From assembly GCF_020554845.1 (NCBI RefSeq), contig NZ_JAJCIA010000028.1:1-52259 (forward strand): a stretch of 52,259 bases of DNA. Reading direction: 5' to 3'. The position numbers were made by a program, and so were the translations under genes. Positions within the stretch are counted from its first letter, which is position 1, and every line of letters starts with the position of its first letter. Of this stretch, positions 52,205 to 52,259 are shown one piece after another. The DNA comes from Blautia faecis (lineage in GTDB: Bacteria; Bacillota; Clostridia; Lachnospirales; Lachnospiraceae). The notes beneath the pieces are model-generated. The model was not told the origin of the DNA. It saw only the letters and a list, made by a program, of their open reading frames with translations, and did no database searches.

Positions 52205-52259
52205 CTTTATAGGAAAGACCGCCTGTGGCGCTCTCTTGAATTGAAAAATGCCCGCACGG

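Noticed and set aside
1..52259. CRISPR arrays, integrase, transposase, rRNA or phage structural genes
   Set aside because: Looked for on both strands; no regular spaced repeats, DDE/Tyr-recombinase proteins or rRNA sequence were seen.

Overview
The window looks like a chromosomal segment of an anaerobic gut Firmicute, most likely a Lachnospiraceae (Blautia-like) genome. This is inferred from gene content and style: strong AGGAGG ribosome sites, sigma-A type promoters, low-to-medium G+C, cobalamin riboswitches, the ACT/DUF711 pair and the haem-precursor operon. No rRNA or species marker is present, so the genus is a guess.

Layout. (1) 1-548, minus strand: 5' part of an inositol-monophosphatase-family gene cut by the window edge. 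(2) 754-14650, plus strand: a tight seven-gene defence-type operon. It has a small HTH regulator, a SNF2-type helicase, a DUF4391 protein, a giant YobI/KAP-like P-loop NTPase with membrane helices inside the NTPase domain, a type III Mod methyltransferase, a DUF1016 PD-(D/E)XK protein and a type III Res subunit. (3) 14830-19196: a cobalamin riboswitch followed by a FecCD/BtuCD-type ABC transporter, cobaltochelatase CbiK and a CGGC protein. (4) 19294-25744: hemA, precorrin-2 dehydrogenase, a HemC-CobA-HemD triple fusion, hemB and hemL, making glutamyl-tRNA into uroporphyrinogen III and sirohydrochlorin. Together with CbiK this is the entrance to anaerobic cobalamin synthesis. (5) 25968-27056: a lactonase-family beta-propeller gene. 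(6) 27067-33342: a second cobalamin riboswitch with terminator, then a SAM methyltransferase and a complete five-gene nickel/oligopeptide-type ABC transporter. (7) 36875-33359, minus strand, convergent with the transporter: a nitrogenase-like reductase made of a NifH-NifD-like fusion protein and a separate NifK-like subunit. (8) 38074-36977 aroC, with a back-to-back promoter pair leading on the other side into a CorA-type transporter, a rhomboid-like membrane protein, pyruvate kinase and a diaminopimelate decarboxylase-like gene. (9) 43329-43411 tRNA-Leu(CAA), minus strand. (10) ftsH, a structured intergenic region, a zinc-finger anti-sigma-like protein, polA, coaE and a YycJ-like MBL hydrolase. 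(11) A 160-bp imperfect palindrome (MITE-like) upstream of an ACT-domain gene and a DUF711 gene.

The most interesting parts are the expanded type III restriction-modification operon with a membrane-spanning NTPase, and the NifH-NifD fusion/NifK-like reductase lying beside B12-riboswitch-controlled metal/peptide transport and tetrapyrrole synthesis. Its substrate cannot be read from sequence. No CRISPR array, integrase, transposase or rRNA was seen. Function assignments come from motif recognition by eye; no database search was run.
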